Assembly (NCBI GenBank): GCA_021815245.1
Contig: JAKAHF010000141.1
Span: forward strand, 1 to 6,540
Direction of reading: 5' to 3'
Length of the DNA stretch: 6,540 bases
Origin: Actinomycetes bacterium
GTDB taxonomy: Bacteria > Actinomycetota > Thermoleophilia > RBG-16-64-13
How positions within the stretch are numbered: position 1 is the stretch's first letter; each line of letters opens with the position of its first letter. Under the pieces are notes generated by a model. It did no database searches. It saw only the letters and a list, made by a program, of their open reading frames with translations, and was not told the DNA's origin. The translations under genes and the position numbers were made by a program. Positions 1 to 6,123 of this stretch are shown one piece after another.

Positions 1-622
1 AGTGGTAGAGCGGCAGGGCCTTGCCGATGTCGAGCATCACGCTGCTCATGACCTCGATGGGCGGGCAGGTGCCGCTCACGAAGATCGCGACGAAGAAGAG
101 GATGAGGCCGATACCCTGCGCTGCGCGGGTCCTGGGGATCACCGCTCCGAGCAGGCAGCCGACGGCCATGAAGCAGAGCGTCGACAGTAGATAGATGAGC
201 ACGACCTCGACCAGCGAGCCCGGACCCCTGACGTCGTAGACCACCATTCCCAGTATCACCACGAAAATGGCGCCCACGCTGGTCAGGATCGTTCCGACGA
301 TGGTCTGGCTCGCCATCACCTGGGTTCCGCCGATGCCCGAAGCGTGCAGGCGTCGAAGTACGCCGCGCTCCCGGTAGGCGGTGAGGTGGGTGGGGAGGCT
401 GATGAATCCGAACGCGGCCGCCACCAGTCCCAGGTATCCCGGCACGTAGTAGTTCATGGCTCCGAAGTTGCGAAAGACGATCTCGCCTTCTTCTCCCGTG
501 CTCTGGCCGAACACCTCGCCCATCACGAACAGCAGCACTACCGGGAACGCGAACGAGAAGACCAAGGTCAGCGGCTCGCGGAGCACGAGTTTGATCTCGA
601 CCCATGTCAGTCTGGCGGACAT
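1..622 (-). CDS. ABC-2 type exporter permease, partial (C-terminus outside window)
   Basis: The first 207 residues of a membrane permease, beginning MSARLTWVEIKLVLREP and running off the left edge at ...KALPLYH. Hydrophobic segments lie at about residues 18-35, 59-77, 105-128, 138-161 and 169-184, which matches five of the six helices of an ABC-2 (DrrB-like) permease. The cytoplasmic stretch around 82-100 (YRERGVLRRLHASG) is the usual 'RERG-LkRL-ASP' type segment of this family, and the LPLYH near the edge corresponds to the conserved LP motif before the last helix. It would form the membrane channel of an exporter with the ATPase encoded just upstream. The start codon at 622 lies 2 nt after the ATPase stop and has an AGGAG ribosome site 5 nt before it inside the ATPase end, so the two are probably translated together. 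The substrate cannot be read from the sequence; drugs, peptides or lipids are all possible. Confidence 0.9.
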   Translation of the reverse strand, partial: MSARLTWVEIKLVLREPLTLVFSFAFPVVLLFVMGEVFGQSTGEEGEIVFRNFGAMNYYVPGYLGLVAAAFGFISLPTHLTAYRERGVLRRLHASGIGGTQVMASQTIVGTILTSVGAIFVVILGMVVYDVRGPGSLVEVVLIYLLSTLCFMAVGCLLGAVIPRTRAAQGIGLILFFVAIFVSGTCPPIEVMSSVMLDIGKALPLYH

Positions 623-624
623 TC

Positions 625-1554
625 TCACTCCTCTGTGGTGCGCTCTGTGAGGCGCAGAAAGACGTCTTCGAGCGAGGGTTGGGTGACATGGAAGTCGTCG
701 GGCACGATGCCGTGACTAACCAGGGCGGCTGCCACGAGCGCCACGTGCTTGCCGTCGCCCGCCACCTCGACCAGGCGCCCCGAGCGACGCACGTCGGAAA
801 CCCCGCGTACCTCGGCGAGAAAGCCAAGGTCGTCGGGGGCGTCGCAGCTGAAGACGGCGCGGATGCCGCCGCCGTGCGCCGCTACCAAGCCTCGCGGGGT
901 GTCGAGCGCGATGAGCCGGCCGCGCTCCATGACGCCCAGCCGGTCGCAGAGGCGCTCGGCCTCGTCCATGAAGTGCGTCACGAGGACGACGGTGGTGCCC
1001 TGGGCGCGCAGGTCTTCGACCAGCTTCCAGGCCACGTGCCGCGCCGCCGGGTCGAGCCCGGTGGTCATCTCGTCGAGAAACACCACCTGTGGGTTGTTGA
1101 CGAGCGCCAGGGCGACGAAGAGCCGCTGCTTCTGCCCGCCCGAGAGGCTGTGGAAGCGGGCGTTGCGTTTCTCGGCCAGGCCCCACTGCTCCATGAGCAC
1201 CCGCCAATCGAGCGGCTTGGCGTAGAACGAAGAGAAGAGCTGCAGCGCCTCCCAGACGCGGATGTTCTCGGGCAGGGCCGACTGCTGCAGCTGGCAGCCG
1301 ATGCGCTGGCGCAGTTGGTCGGGGTGCTTGCTCGGATCGAGACCGGCGACCATCACCTTGCCCGCGTCGAACGTGCGCAGGCCCTGGATGCACTCCACGG
1401 CGGTCGTCTTGCCGGCCCCGTTGGCGCCCAGCAGGCCGAAGATCTCTCCCCGGCGAACCTCGAAGTCGAGGCCGTCGACGGCGACCAGGTGGCCGTAGGT
1501 CTTGCGCAGGCCGGTGACCTGCAGCATCAGTTCTGGAGACGGCGCAGTGGTCAT
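625..1554 (-). CDS. ABC exporter ATP-binding protein, DrrA/CcmA type
   Basis: A 309-residue nucleotide-binding subunit that would hydrolyse ATP on the cytoplasmic face to drive the adjacent permease. All motifs are intact: Walker A GANGAGKTT at 43-51, Q-loop around Q88-Q90, ABC signature LSGGQKQR at 137-144, Walker B VVFLDE at 157-162 with catalytic E162, D-loop GLD at 166-168, and switch histidine H194 in LVTHFMDEAE. The C-terminal extension ends with SLEDVFLRLTER (294-305), typical of the DrrA-like exporter group. The reading frame stays open upstream to 2127, but that part overlaps the preceding gene. The ATG at 1554 begins just before the first beta strand of the ABC domain and overlaps the upstream stop as ATGA. 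No strong ribosome site precedes it, so translation is probably coupled to the upstream gene. Confidence 0.95.
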   Translation of the reverse strand: MTTAPSPELMLQVTGLRKTYGHLVAVDGLDFEVRRGEIFGLLGANGAGKTTAVECIQGLRTFDAGKVMVAGLDPSKHPDQLRQRIGCQLQQSALPENIRVWEALQLFSSFYAKPLDWRVLMEQWGLAEKRNARFHSLSGGQKQRLFVALALVNNPQVVFLDEMTTGLDPAARHVAWKLVEDLRAQGTTVVLVTHFMDEAERLCDRLGVMERGRLIALDTPRGLVAAHGGGIRAVFSCDAPDDLGFLAEVRGVSDVRRSGRLVEVAGDGKHVALVAAALVSHGIVPDDFHVTQPSLEDVFLRLTERTTEE

Positions 1555-2477
1555 CCTGCGACCGCCATGCGTCCAGCCACGGCACGCTCCCCGCGGGGGG
1601 TCAACGTGAACCATTCCACGCCGTCCGCTTCGCGACTCTCGGCGAGGCCGGCCGACTTCAGCCCGAGCAGCGTCGCGTAGACGTTGATCGGGTTGACGTC
1701 GATGCTGAACCCGTTGAACAGGTGCAGGTCGCGCAGGAGCGAGGCGCCGTCGAGCATGCGCCCTCCCGCGAGCATGCCGAGGATCTGCCGGCGCATGCGC
1801 AGGTGGCCGATACGCCCGGTCATCAGGCGCACCGACTCCGCCATCAGCCAGGCGATGGCGTTGACCGCATGGAGGCTGAGAAACAGCAGCACGACGCCTA
1901 TCGGGAAGAAAATGAACCCTTCCCAGACCGTGTCGATAGTCCACGCGCCCCATTCCTGCGGAATCCCGATCCAGGCGAAGACCGGCGCCAAAACCGGCTG
2001 GACGATGGCCCAGAGCGATGCGCCGACCAGGGATACGGCGACCGAGAAGGCCGCCACCGCGAGCGGGAAGCGAACGAGGAGAAAGAGCAGGCTCAGCCAG
2101 CTGTCTCCCTGTTTGAGAAGCGACCACACGCCGCGCCAGAAGCCGTCACTGAAGTCGGCAGTGGGAGCGGGAAGGGGCATCCTCCGCCGGGTCAATTTCT
2201 CGGCCAGGGCGCACTCGATGGCCACGAACGCCCGGCAGGCGCTCAGGCTGAAGGCGAGGATCACCAGGCCGACGAACGTCCACACGAGGCTCGCGCCCAC
2301 CGAGATGACCGTCACCGCGAAGGTGAAGTAGAAGGTCGCGAGCGGAAACGCGATGATCAGGTACGCCAGGTTGCGGTAGGTCTGCCCGTCGGCGATGACG
2401 CCGAAGACGCCGGGCCGGGCGCTGGGCTGCGCGCCGGGCTGGGCGACTCCCGGACTGTGGGTCGCGGTCGAGCTCAT
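1551..2477 (-). CDS. Sensor-like four-TM protein with C-terminal PadR-like winged helix
   Basis: A 308-residue membrane protein. After a Pro/Ala-rich cytoplasmic start (1-30) comes TYRNLAYLIIAFPLATFYF, the hallmark opening of the putative Sensor domain found at the N-terminus of many actinobacterial histidine kinases. Hydrophobic stretches lie at about 34-57, 59-80, 125-160 and 186-212. No kinase follows. Instead residues 229-303 read as a PadR-like winged helix: QILGMLAGG (first helix), DGASLLRDLHLF (second), NPINVYATLLGLKSAGL (recognition-helix pattern), then a wing ending EWFTLTPRGERAV. The start at 2477 has AGAAGG 7 nt upstream and overlaps the preceding stop as ATGA; an open frame continues to 2633 but lies over the 2TM gene. 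Family knowledge supports membrane localisation. A membrane-tethered regulator or a protein-interaction module for the exporter is my inference. The winged-helix call rests on pattern matching, not a search. Confidence 0.8.
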   Translation of the reverse strand: MSSTATHSPGVAQPGAQPSARPGVFGVIADGQTYRNLAYLIIAFPLATFYFTFAVTVISVGASLVWTFVGLVILAFSLSACRAFVAIECALAEKLTRRRMPLPAPTADFSDGFWRGVWSLLKQGDSWLSLLFLLVRFPLAVAAFSVAVSLVGASLWAIVQPVLAPVFAWIGIPQEWGAWTIDTVWEGFIFFPIGVVLLFLSLHAVNAIAWLMAESVRLMTGRIGHLRMRRQILGMLAGGRMLDGASLLRDLHLFNGFSIDVNPINVYATLLGLKSAGLAESREADGVEWFTLTPRGERAVAGRMAVAG

Positions 2478-2806
2478 TGCTCGGCCTTCTCTGACCCGGG
2501 CTCGTCCTTGTCCGGCGCGGGCGCCGCCATCGGTGCCGGGGCTTCGGGCCGCCGCTCGCGCTCCATGATGATCTCCTGCGGAGTGCGGATCATGAACACC
2601 CAGGCCGCGTGTCCGCCGACGAAGATCGCCCACGCCAAGATGGGGATCACGAACCAGGGCATCGCGTCGGGCGTCGCGAGCAGCCAGATCACGAAGAGCA
2701 GCACGCCCGTGAGAGCCCAGACCACGAAGTGCAGCCAGAAGACGCGGCGGTGCGACGCCCGCCTCACCTCGAGCTCTATGTAGGCGAGCTTGCCGAACTC
2801 ATCCAT
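2474..2806 (-). CDS. Small 2TM-domain membrane protein
   Basis: A 110-residue protein with an amphipathic basic N-terminus (YIELEVRRASHRRVF), two membrane helices at about 23-44 and 50-73, and a charged Pro/Ala-rich cytoplasmic tail (83-110). The layout, with R/H before the first helix and PWFVIPILAWAIFVGGHA in the second, fits the 2TM domain family (DUF-type, function unknown), which often sits beside regulators and histidine kinases. The start at 2806 overlaps the last codons of padR by 8 nt and is supported by a GGGAGG ribosome site. Its position between a soluble PadR and a membrane PadR-like protein suggests a role in the same signalling or export unit, but nothing in the sequence shows a mechanism. 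Confidence 0.85.
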   Translation of the reverse strand: MDEFGKLAYIELEVRRASHRRVFWLHFVVWALTGVLLFVIWLLATPDAMPWFVIPILAWAIFVGGHAAWVFMIRTPQEIIMERERRPEAPAPMAAPAPDKDEPGSEKAEQ

Positions 2807-3269
2807 TCGAACCTCCCTCAGTGAGAATGTCTTTGATGTCGGTGGCCGCGCGCGACAGCGTTTCGCGCACGCGGTCGGCCTGATCGGCCGTCAAGGGAAC
2901 CCTGCCTTCGGGCAGTTGCGCCTGAAAGCCGCGGAGAATCCCGGCCAGCGTTGCCGGCGGGGCGCTCTCCTTGGCGCGGGCGGAGAGTGACTTCCAGGCC
3001 GCTCCCGAACCCTCGTACTGCTCCACGGCGGCGCGGCCGGCCTCGGTCAACCGGTAGACGCGGGCGCCATCGCGGTCGATGGTGGTGATGAGCCCGGCGT
3101 CTTCGAGGCTGACGAGAGCGGGGTAGATGGCCCCCGGACTCGCCTTCCACCCGGCGCCGACCCGTTGCTGAAGCGCCTGCATGATCGCGTAGCCGTTGCC
3201 CTCGACGATGCCGCCGATCACGGCCAGCAAGATGCGCGGAAGTTCGCCTCTGCCAAAAATGCGTCCCAT
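2799..3269 (-). CDS. PadR family transcriptional regulator
   Basis: A 156-residue soluble regulator and first gene of the exporter operon. The winged helix spans about 10-85: LPRILLAVIGGIVEGNGYAI forms the first helices, SPGAIYPALVSLEDAGLI (44-61) is the recognition helix with the diagnostic SPG-IYP-L-LE--GL pattern, and the wing ends in ARVYRLTEAGRAAV (69-82). The rest (about 100-150) is predicted helical and would supply the dimerisation region; the length is between those of short (about 110) and long (about 180) PadR proteins. Such regulators usually repress neighbouring efflux genes and release DNA on binding a small ligand. The two CGTAATATTACG palindromes just upstream are the likely binding sites, implying autorepression. 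The ATG at 3269 is the only good start before the first helix; its Shine-Dalgarno is weak (GAGGG about 12 nt upstream). Confidence 0.92.
   Translation of the reverse strand: MGRIFGRGELPRILLAVIGGIVEGNGYAIMQALQQRVGAGWKASPGAIYPALVSLEDAGLITTIDRDGARVYRLTEAGRAAVEQYEGSGAAWKSLSARAKESAPPATLAGILRGFQAQLPEGRVPLTADQADRVRETLSRAATDIKDILTEGGSNG
2812..2817 (-). promoter_or_regulatory. Ribosome binding site of the 2TM gene
   Basis: On the minus strand GGGAGG lies 5 nt before the ATG at 2806, inside the end of padR. It fixes the start of the 2TM gene and makes the 8-nt overlap with padR credible. Confidence 0.7.
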
Positions 3270-3314
3270 CGTTGTGCGGCGCCCTCGTGCCCGAGTAGTT
3301 GACGATGCACCACG

Positions 3315-3343
3315 ACTCTAACGTAATATTACGGCGGCGTCAA
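3315..3343 (-). promoter_or_regulatory. Promoter of the padR-ABC exporter operon
   Basis: Reading the minus strand, a -35 box TTGACG (3343-3338) is followed by a 17-bp spacer and a -10 box TAGAGT (3320-3315). The match is 5/6 to TTGACA and 4/6 to TATAAT at ideal spacing. Transcription would begin near 3308, leaving a leader of about 40 nt before padR. One palindromic operator lies wholly inside the spacer, so a bound regulator would block RNA polymerase directly. Confidence 0.7.
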
Positions 3344-3366
3344 TAGCGTAATATTACGACGGGGTC
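3319..3366. repeat. Tandem palindromic operator pair, probable PadR binding sites
   Basis: The perfect 12-bp palindrome CGTAATATTACG occurs twice, at 3322-3333 and 3347-3358, with starts 25 bp apart. The similarity extends beyond the core: 3319-3341 and 3344-3366 match at 20 of 23 positions. The A/T-rich cores stand out in a G/C-rich background. The first copy is between the -35 and -10 boxes of the operon promoter and the second lies 3 bp behind the -35 box. Placement next to padR and the autoregulatory habit of the family point to PadR as the binder. The membrane PadR-like protein of the same operon is an alternative or additional binder. Confidence 0.75.
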
Positions 3367-3390
3367 GACGAGTCTATGAGCGGACGCGGG

Positions 3391-3419
3391 TTGCGGGAGC
3401 GCGACCGGCGTCCTACACT
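3391..3419 (+). promoter_or_regulatory. Probable promoter of the SLH surface-protein gene
   Basis: TTGCGG at 3391-3396 and TACACT at 3414-3419 are separated by exactly 17 bp, giving a fair sigma70-like promoter. Transcription would start near 3426, about 40 nt before the ATG at 3466. The -35 box is 32 bp from the nearer palindromic operator, so joint control with the divergent operon is possible but not shown. Confidence 0.5.
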
Positions 3420-3452
3420 GCAAAGAGTGAAGCATCGGCAGGCAGCCCGGCC

Positions 3453-3462
3453 AAAGGGGGGG
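3453..3462 (+). promoter_or_regulatory. Ribosome binding site deciding the start at 3466
   Basis: AAA followed by seven G residues ends 3 nt before the ATG at 3466, resembling AAGGAGG with G-U wobble. The in-frame ATG at 3376 has no such site and lies upstream of the predicted promoter, so 3466 is preferred. Confidence 0.6.
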
Positions 3463-3465
3463 ATC

Positions 3466-4620
3466 ATGTTCAGACGGCTCATCGGATTCGCGGCGTTCGA
3501 AGTCGGAAGAAGACGGCGTCTGCAGGTGATGACTGCGACAGTCGTTGTACTTCTTGTTGTACTCACTGTCTCGGTCGCCTCATTGGCGCTTGCCGCTTCG
3601 AGCTTCCCCGATGTTCCCGCTTCCCACCCCTACTACACAGCCATCAGCGACCTGGCCGATCGGGGCATCATCGGGGGCTATGGCAACGGCAACTTCGGTC
3701 CGAAGGACCCTGTGACTCGCCAGCAGTTCGCCAAGATGATGGTGCTCACAGCCGGATACCCGGTCACCGAGGACGATATCTGCTACTTCAAAGACGTGAC
3801 CAAGAGCAACGCAAGCACGTTCTATCCGGACAACTACGTGGCGGTATGCGCCGCCCGCGGAATCACGACCGGCAAGACCTCGACCACGTTCGACCCCTAC
3901 AGCAATATCACCCGCTGGCAGATGGTGACCATGGTGGTGCGCGCCGCCGACAATCTGGAGCCCGGGCTCCTGGCCACGCCTCCTGACGGTTTCGAGCCGA
4001 GTGGCAGCTGGGGACTGAGTGCCACTCACGGGGCGAACGCGTCGCGAGCTGAGTATGGCGGGCTTCTCACCGGACTCGATCTCCCCAGCCTCGACCCGGC
4101 CGGGAACATGAGCCGGGGAGAGGTGGCTCAGGTTCTTCACAACCTGCTCGGCATGTTGAATCCAGACTCGACCTCGACAACCATCACCACGACCACCTCG
4201 ACCTCTCTTGCCACAACGACAACGACCGCCGCATCCACGACGACGACTTCTTCGACGACCACCACGAGTACCACACTGTTCTCCGGCAGTCCCCTAGAGA
4301 TCGTGTCGGTCAACTACGACGCTCCCGGCGACGACAACAAGAACTTGAACGAGGAGTACATCACCTTCAGGGTGCTTGTCTCGGGTAGCCTCCAGGGGTA
4401 CGCGTTGGAGGACGCGGCGAACCACCACTACAACTTCCCGAGCAGGGTCTTCGCCAGCGGCGATGTCTTCAGGCTCCACACCGGGGTGGGCGCGGATACC
4501 CAGACCGACCTCTACTGGGGCGAGACGGGCTCTGCCATATGGAACAACAGCGGCGACACGATCACGCTGCTGAACCCGCAGGACCAAGTGGTTCTGAGCT
4601 ACACCTACGAAGGGTCGTGA
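3466..4620 (+). CDS. Secreted SLH-domain protein with Thr-rich stalk and lamin-tail domain
   Basis: A 384-residue cell-surface protein. Residues 1-43 form a long signal peptide: basic RRRR at 15-18, hydrophobic core 22-40, probable cleavage after ALA at 41-43. Three S-layer homology repeats follow: about 46-97 (FPDVPASHPYYTAISDLADR... with GGYGNGNFGPKDPVTRQQFAKM), about 107-161 (YFKDV... GITTGKTSTTFDPYSNITRWQM), and a degenerate third at about 182-229 (NASRAEYGGLL... NMSRGEVAQVL). SLH repeats anchor proteins to secondary cell-wall polymers. Residues 236-270 are almost pure Thr/Ser, a likely wall-spanning and possibly glycosylated linker. Residues 275-384 fit the lamin-tail domain (LTD), a beta-sandwich seen in secreted bacterial proteins: EEYITFRV, GYALED, YNFPSRVFASGDVFRLHTG, IWNNSGDTITLLN, VVLSYTY. 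No catalytic domain is visible; a structural or ligand-binding surface role is inferred. Transcribed divergently from padR. Confidence 0.9.
   Translation: MFRRLIGFAAFEVGRRRRLQVMTATVVVLLVVLTVSVASLALAASSFPDVPASHPYYTAISDLADRGIIGGYGNGNFGPKDPVTRQQFAKMMVLTAGYPVTEDDICYFKDVTKSNASTFYPDNYVAVCAARGITTGKTSTTFDPYSNITRWQMVTMVVRAADNLEPGLLATPPDGFEPSGSWGLSATHGANASRAEYGGLLTGLDLPSLDPAGNMSRGEVAQVLHNLLGMLNPDSTSTTITTTTSTSLATTTTTAASTTTTSSTTTTSTTLFSGSPLEIVSVNYDAPGDDNKNLNEEYITFRVLVSGSLQGYALEDAANHHYNFPSRVFASGDVFRLHTGVGADTQTDLYWGETGSAIWNNSGDTITLLNPQDQVVLSYTYEGS
4171..4275 (+). repeat. Low-complexity ACN-rich tract encoding the Thr/Ser stalk
   Basis: About 105 bp built mostly of Thr codons (ACC, ACG, ACA, ACT) mixed with Ser codons, encoding residues 236-270 of the SLH protein. 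The codons vary, so it is not a simple microsatellite, but short ACGAC and ACCAC repeats could allow length change between strains. Confidence 0.8.
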
Positions 4621-4773
4621 ACGCTCTGTCGCGTAGCGCTCGCCGGCGGAAAGCCTAACGCTCGGTGGGCGGCCGACTCTGTTCGGCGGCGTCTGGATTC
4701 ATCAAGATGCTAACACCTTCAAGGGTCCGGCCGATCTGCCAGTTCGCCTGGGTCGCGGTTTCGAGACGTGAGC

Positions 4774-4799
4774 GCCGTGTGCACCGAGTCGTGCACGGC
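4774..4799. other. Imperfect hairpin in the convergent intergenic region
   Basis: The 192 bp between two convergent stop codons (4621-4812) contain no gene. GCCGTG at 4774-4779 can pair with CACGGC at 4794-4799; inside it two copies of GTGCAC flank CGAGTC and offer an alternative 6-bp stem. A transcription terminator for the minus-strand gene ending at 4813, or for the SLH gene, is expected here. No T tract follows on either strand, so the assignment is weak. Confidence 0.3.
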
Positions 4800-4812
4800 C
4801 CAGGGCGAGAGC

Positions 4813-5331
4813 TCAAGGAACGTATTGGGCGAGGGCTCGGCCGAATAGTTCGAGGAGCTCGGCGCGCAACTTGACACGGTAGTCTTCGCCCGACATCAGT
4901 GGTTCGCATTCTTCCGGTGTGGAGACAATGACGGGAAGCACGGTAACTGGGTAGAAGATGTCGTCGGAGTCGCAGTGAGGCTCGACCATGTAGACGAGGC
5001 CGTCGGTGCTCACATATAGCGGGCCCCATCTGTTTGTCACGAAGTAGGTGGAAATCTGCTCCCACTCTCGTCTCGTAGTCGTGACTGTGCGGGCTCGGAA
5101 AATGCCCAGTGTTGTCTTGACCTCGACGTCTACGCACCGGCCGGTAAACTCCGTCTTGGGTTTGACTCCCGCAGCCTGCATTCGCGCCACAAACTCGACG
5201 GCGACTTCCCGAAGCTCCGACGCTGCGATTGATCGAAGATGCGCCAGGCGCTCATCCTTCGCTCGTCTTTCGGCGAGCGCGGCCTGATTCTCCTCCCGGA
5301 ATCGATTGGTGTAGTCATCCAGTGCCGTCAT
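4813..5331 (-). CDS. Hypothetical protein, 172 residues
   Basis: Not recognised. The chosen start at 5331 (MTALDDYTNRFREENQ) has GGAG 6 nt upstream; an ATG at 5343 is the alternative, and the frame stays open to 5574, but that extension looks non-coding (Trp/Arg/Pro-rich, no pattern). Residues 8-55 are strongly charged and helical, possibly a short coiled coil. The remainder alternates beta-like strands: CVDVEVKTTLGIFRARTVTT (66-85), a Trp-rich turn around 90-103, GPLYVSTDGLVYMVEP (103-118), FYPVTVLPVIVS (126-137), then a closing helix VKLRAELLELFGRALAQY (153-170). There is no signal peptide or membrane helix, so it is probably cytoplasmic. Third codon positions are less G/C-biased than in the export operon (AGA, ACA, GTA, TTT appear). 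It is convergent with the SLH gene and stands alone. The balanced amino-acid composition supports a real gene. Confidence 0.65.
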   Translation of the reverse strand: MTALDDYTNRFREENQAALAERRAKDERLAHLRSIAASELREVAVEFVARMQAAGVKPKTEFTGRCVDVEVKTTLGIFRARTVTTTRREWEQISTYFVTNRWGPLYVSTDGLVYMVEPHCDSDDIFYPVTVLPVIVSTPEECEPLMSGEDYRVKLRAELLELFGRALAQYVP

Positions 5332-5337
5332 CTCTGT

Positions 5338-5341
5338 CTCC
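5338..5341 (-). promoter_or_regulatory. Ribosome binding site deciding the start at 5331
   Basis: GGAG on the minus strand, 6 nt before the ATG at 5331. The site overlaps the competing ATG at 5343, which itself has no good site at proper spacing; hence 5331 is preferred. Confidence 0.5.
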
Positions 5342-5724
5342 ATGTGAGTCTCGGACGATCCCCACGCTATCATCGATGGAGTCCTGGCGGACATCCCTTT
5401 GCCGCCTATCAACCCAAGGATGTCCGGACCTCGGGGAAGCCAGATAGCGAGCGCCGAAACCTCCGCGTCTGGGGAAACCCACCACGTCCCCCGGACGTTG
5501 GGCCGTTGCCAACTTTCTGACCAAGTCGTACGTGCCCATCCCTCTCGGGCGACGCTTGAAGACGCGACTAACACACAGCGCTCGTTTCTTGCGGGAAAGC
5601 GTAGGCAGCAGCGACCCTAGATGCGCAGTGTTCACCTTTTAGAGCAATCGATATGGCGGTGGATGCTCGCTGTGCGACCAAGCCAGGCGCTACCATGGCT
5701 GGGCGGCCATCTCCGACGAAACCA

Positions 5725-5729
5725 AGAGG
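5725..5729 (+). promoter_or_regulatory. Ribosome binding site of the cupin gene
   Basis: AGAGG lies 7 nt before the ATG at 5737 and supports that start over the in-frame ATGs at 5653 and 5695. Confidence 0.5.
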
Positions 5730-5736
5730 CGAGGCA

Positions 5737-6117
5737 ATGGCGAACCTGACCTACACGAGGATCTTTGCCGACGAATCCGGCACGTCGCACATGGAGGAGC
5801 TGTCGATAGCCCTCGACCGTGTGGACCTGGCGGGGTCGGCGCCGCCCATTCAGGTGGCAACCCCGATCGAGGTCTCGGCGGCCCGCTTCTCGGTCATGGA
5901 TCCCGGACTCGTGGCCGACTGGCACCCAGCTCCCCGGGTGCAGTACAGCCTCCACTTGGCGGGCGAACTCGAAGTCGAGACAGGCGACGGCCAGGTCCGC
6001 CGGCTCGGCCCGGGCAGCATCGTCCTGCTCGAGGATGTATCCGGTCAGGGGCATCGTACGCGGGTGATCGGAGAGCAGCCGGTGGTAGGGGTGTTCTTGC
6101 AGGTCCCTCAACGTTGA
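5737..6117 (+). CDS. Small cupin-domain protein
   Basis: A 126-residue, probably cytoplasmic single-domain cupin. The core runs from about 45 to 124: FSVMDPGLVADWHPAPRVQY, then SLHLAGELEVETGDG (71-85), corresponding to cupin motif 1, and RRLGPGSIVLLEDVSGQGHRTRV (88-110), corresponding to motif 2 with the conserved PG turn. Likely metal ligands are H63, H73 and H106, with E77 or Q69 possible; the canonical HxH pair is not present. This WHPAPR...GELEV...GPG...LLEDVSGQGHRTR pattern is that of a widespread family annotated only as cupin-domain protein, with no known substrate. Residues 1-44 form an N-terminal extension with a moderately conserved look. It stands 57 nt ahead of the next plus-strand gene, separated by a perfect hairpin. 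Confidence 0.85.
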   Translation: MANLTYTRIFADESGTSHMEELSIALDRVDLAGSAPPIQVATPIEVSAARFSVMDPGLVADWHPAPRVQYSLHLAGELEVETGDGQVRRLGPGSIVLLEDVSGQGHRTRVIGEQPVVGVFLQVPQR

Positions 6118-6123
6118 AAATGA

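Larger units (their letters stand above)
5332..5736. other. 405-bp region without a convincing gene
   Basis: This divergent gap separates the minus-strand 172-residue gene from the plus-strand cupin gene and should hold both promoters. Open frames exist on both strands, but they are rich in Arg, Pro, Ser and Trp without family patterns and lack clear ribosome sites. A TACCAT box at 5691-5696 could be a -10 element for the cupin gene, but no good -35 box lies 16-18 bp before it. I saw no tRNA, inverted terminal repeat or long repeat here. Confidence 0.5.

Noticed and set aside
604..1680. Long plus-strand open frame (358 codons)
   Set aside because: It lies antisense to the ABC ATPase, whose every catalytic motif is intact. 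The plus-strand product is His/Glu/Arg/Ala-rich with no family pattern and reflects G+C-biased third positions.
1722..2783. Long plus-strand open frame (353 codons)
   Set aside because: It is antisense to the Sensor-PadR and 2TM genes, and the product is low-complexity charged sequence without domains.
3376..3465. Longer start for the SLH protein at 3376
   Set aside because: It adds 30 basic residues before a normal signal peptide, lacks a ribosome site, and begins upstream of the predicted promoter.
4653..4659. GCCTAAC, rc GTTAGGC, resembling one end (R' box) of an integron attC site on the minus strand downstream of the 172-residue gene
   Set aside because: No matching inverse RYYYAAC end or complementary arm was found within about 150 bp, and the flanking genes do not form a cassette array in one orientation.
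4672..4687. GCCGA / TCGGC short inverted repeat after the SLH gene
   Set aside because: A 5-bp stem with a 6-nt loop and no T tract is expected by chance in G+C-rich DNA and is too weak to call a terminator.
5332..5574. N-terminal extension of the 172-residue minus-strand gene by 81 codons
   Set aside because: The extension is Trp/Arg/Ser/Pro-rich with no recognisable pattern, and the start at 5331 has a properly spaced GGAG.
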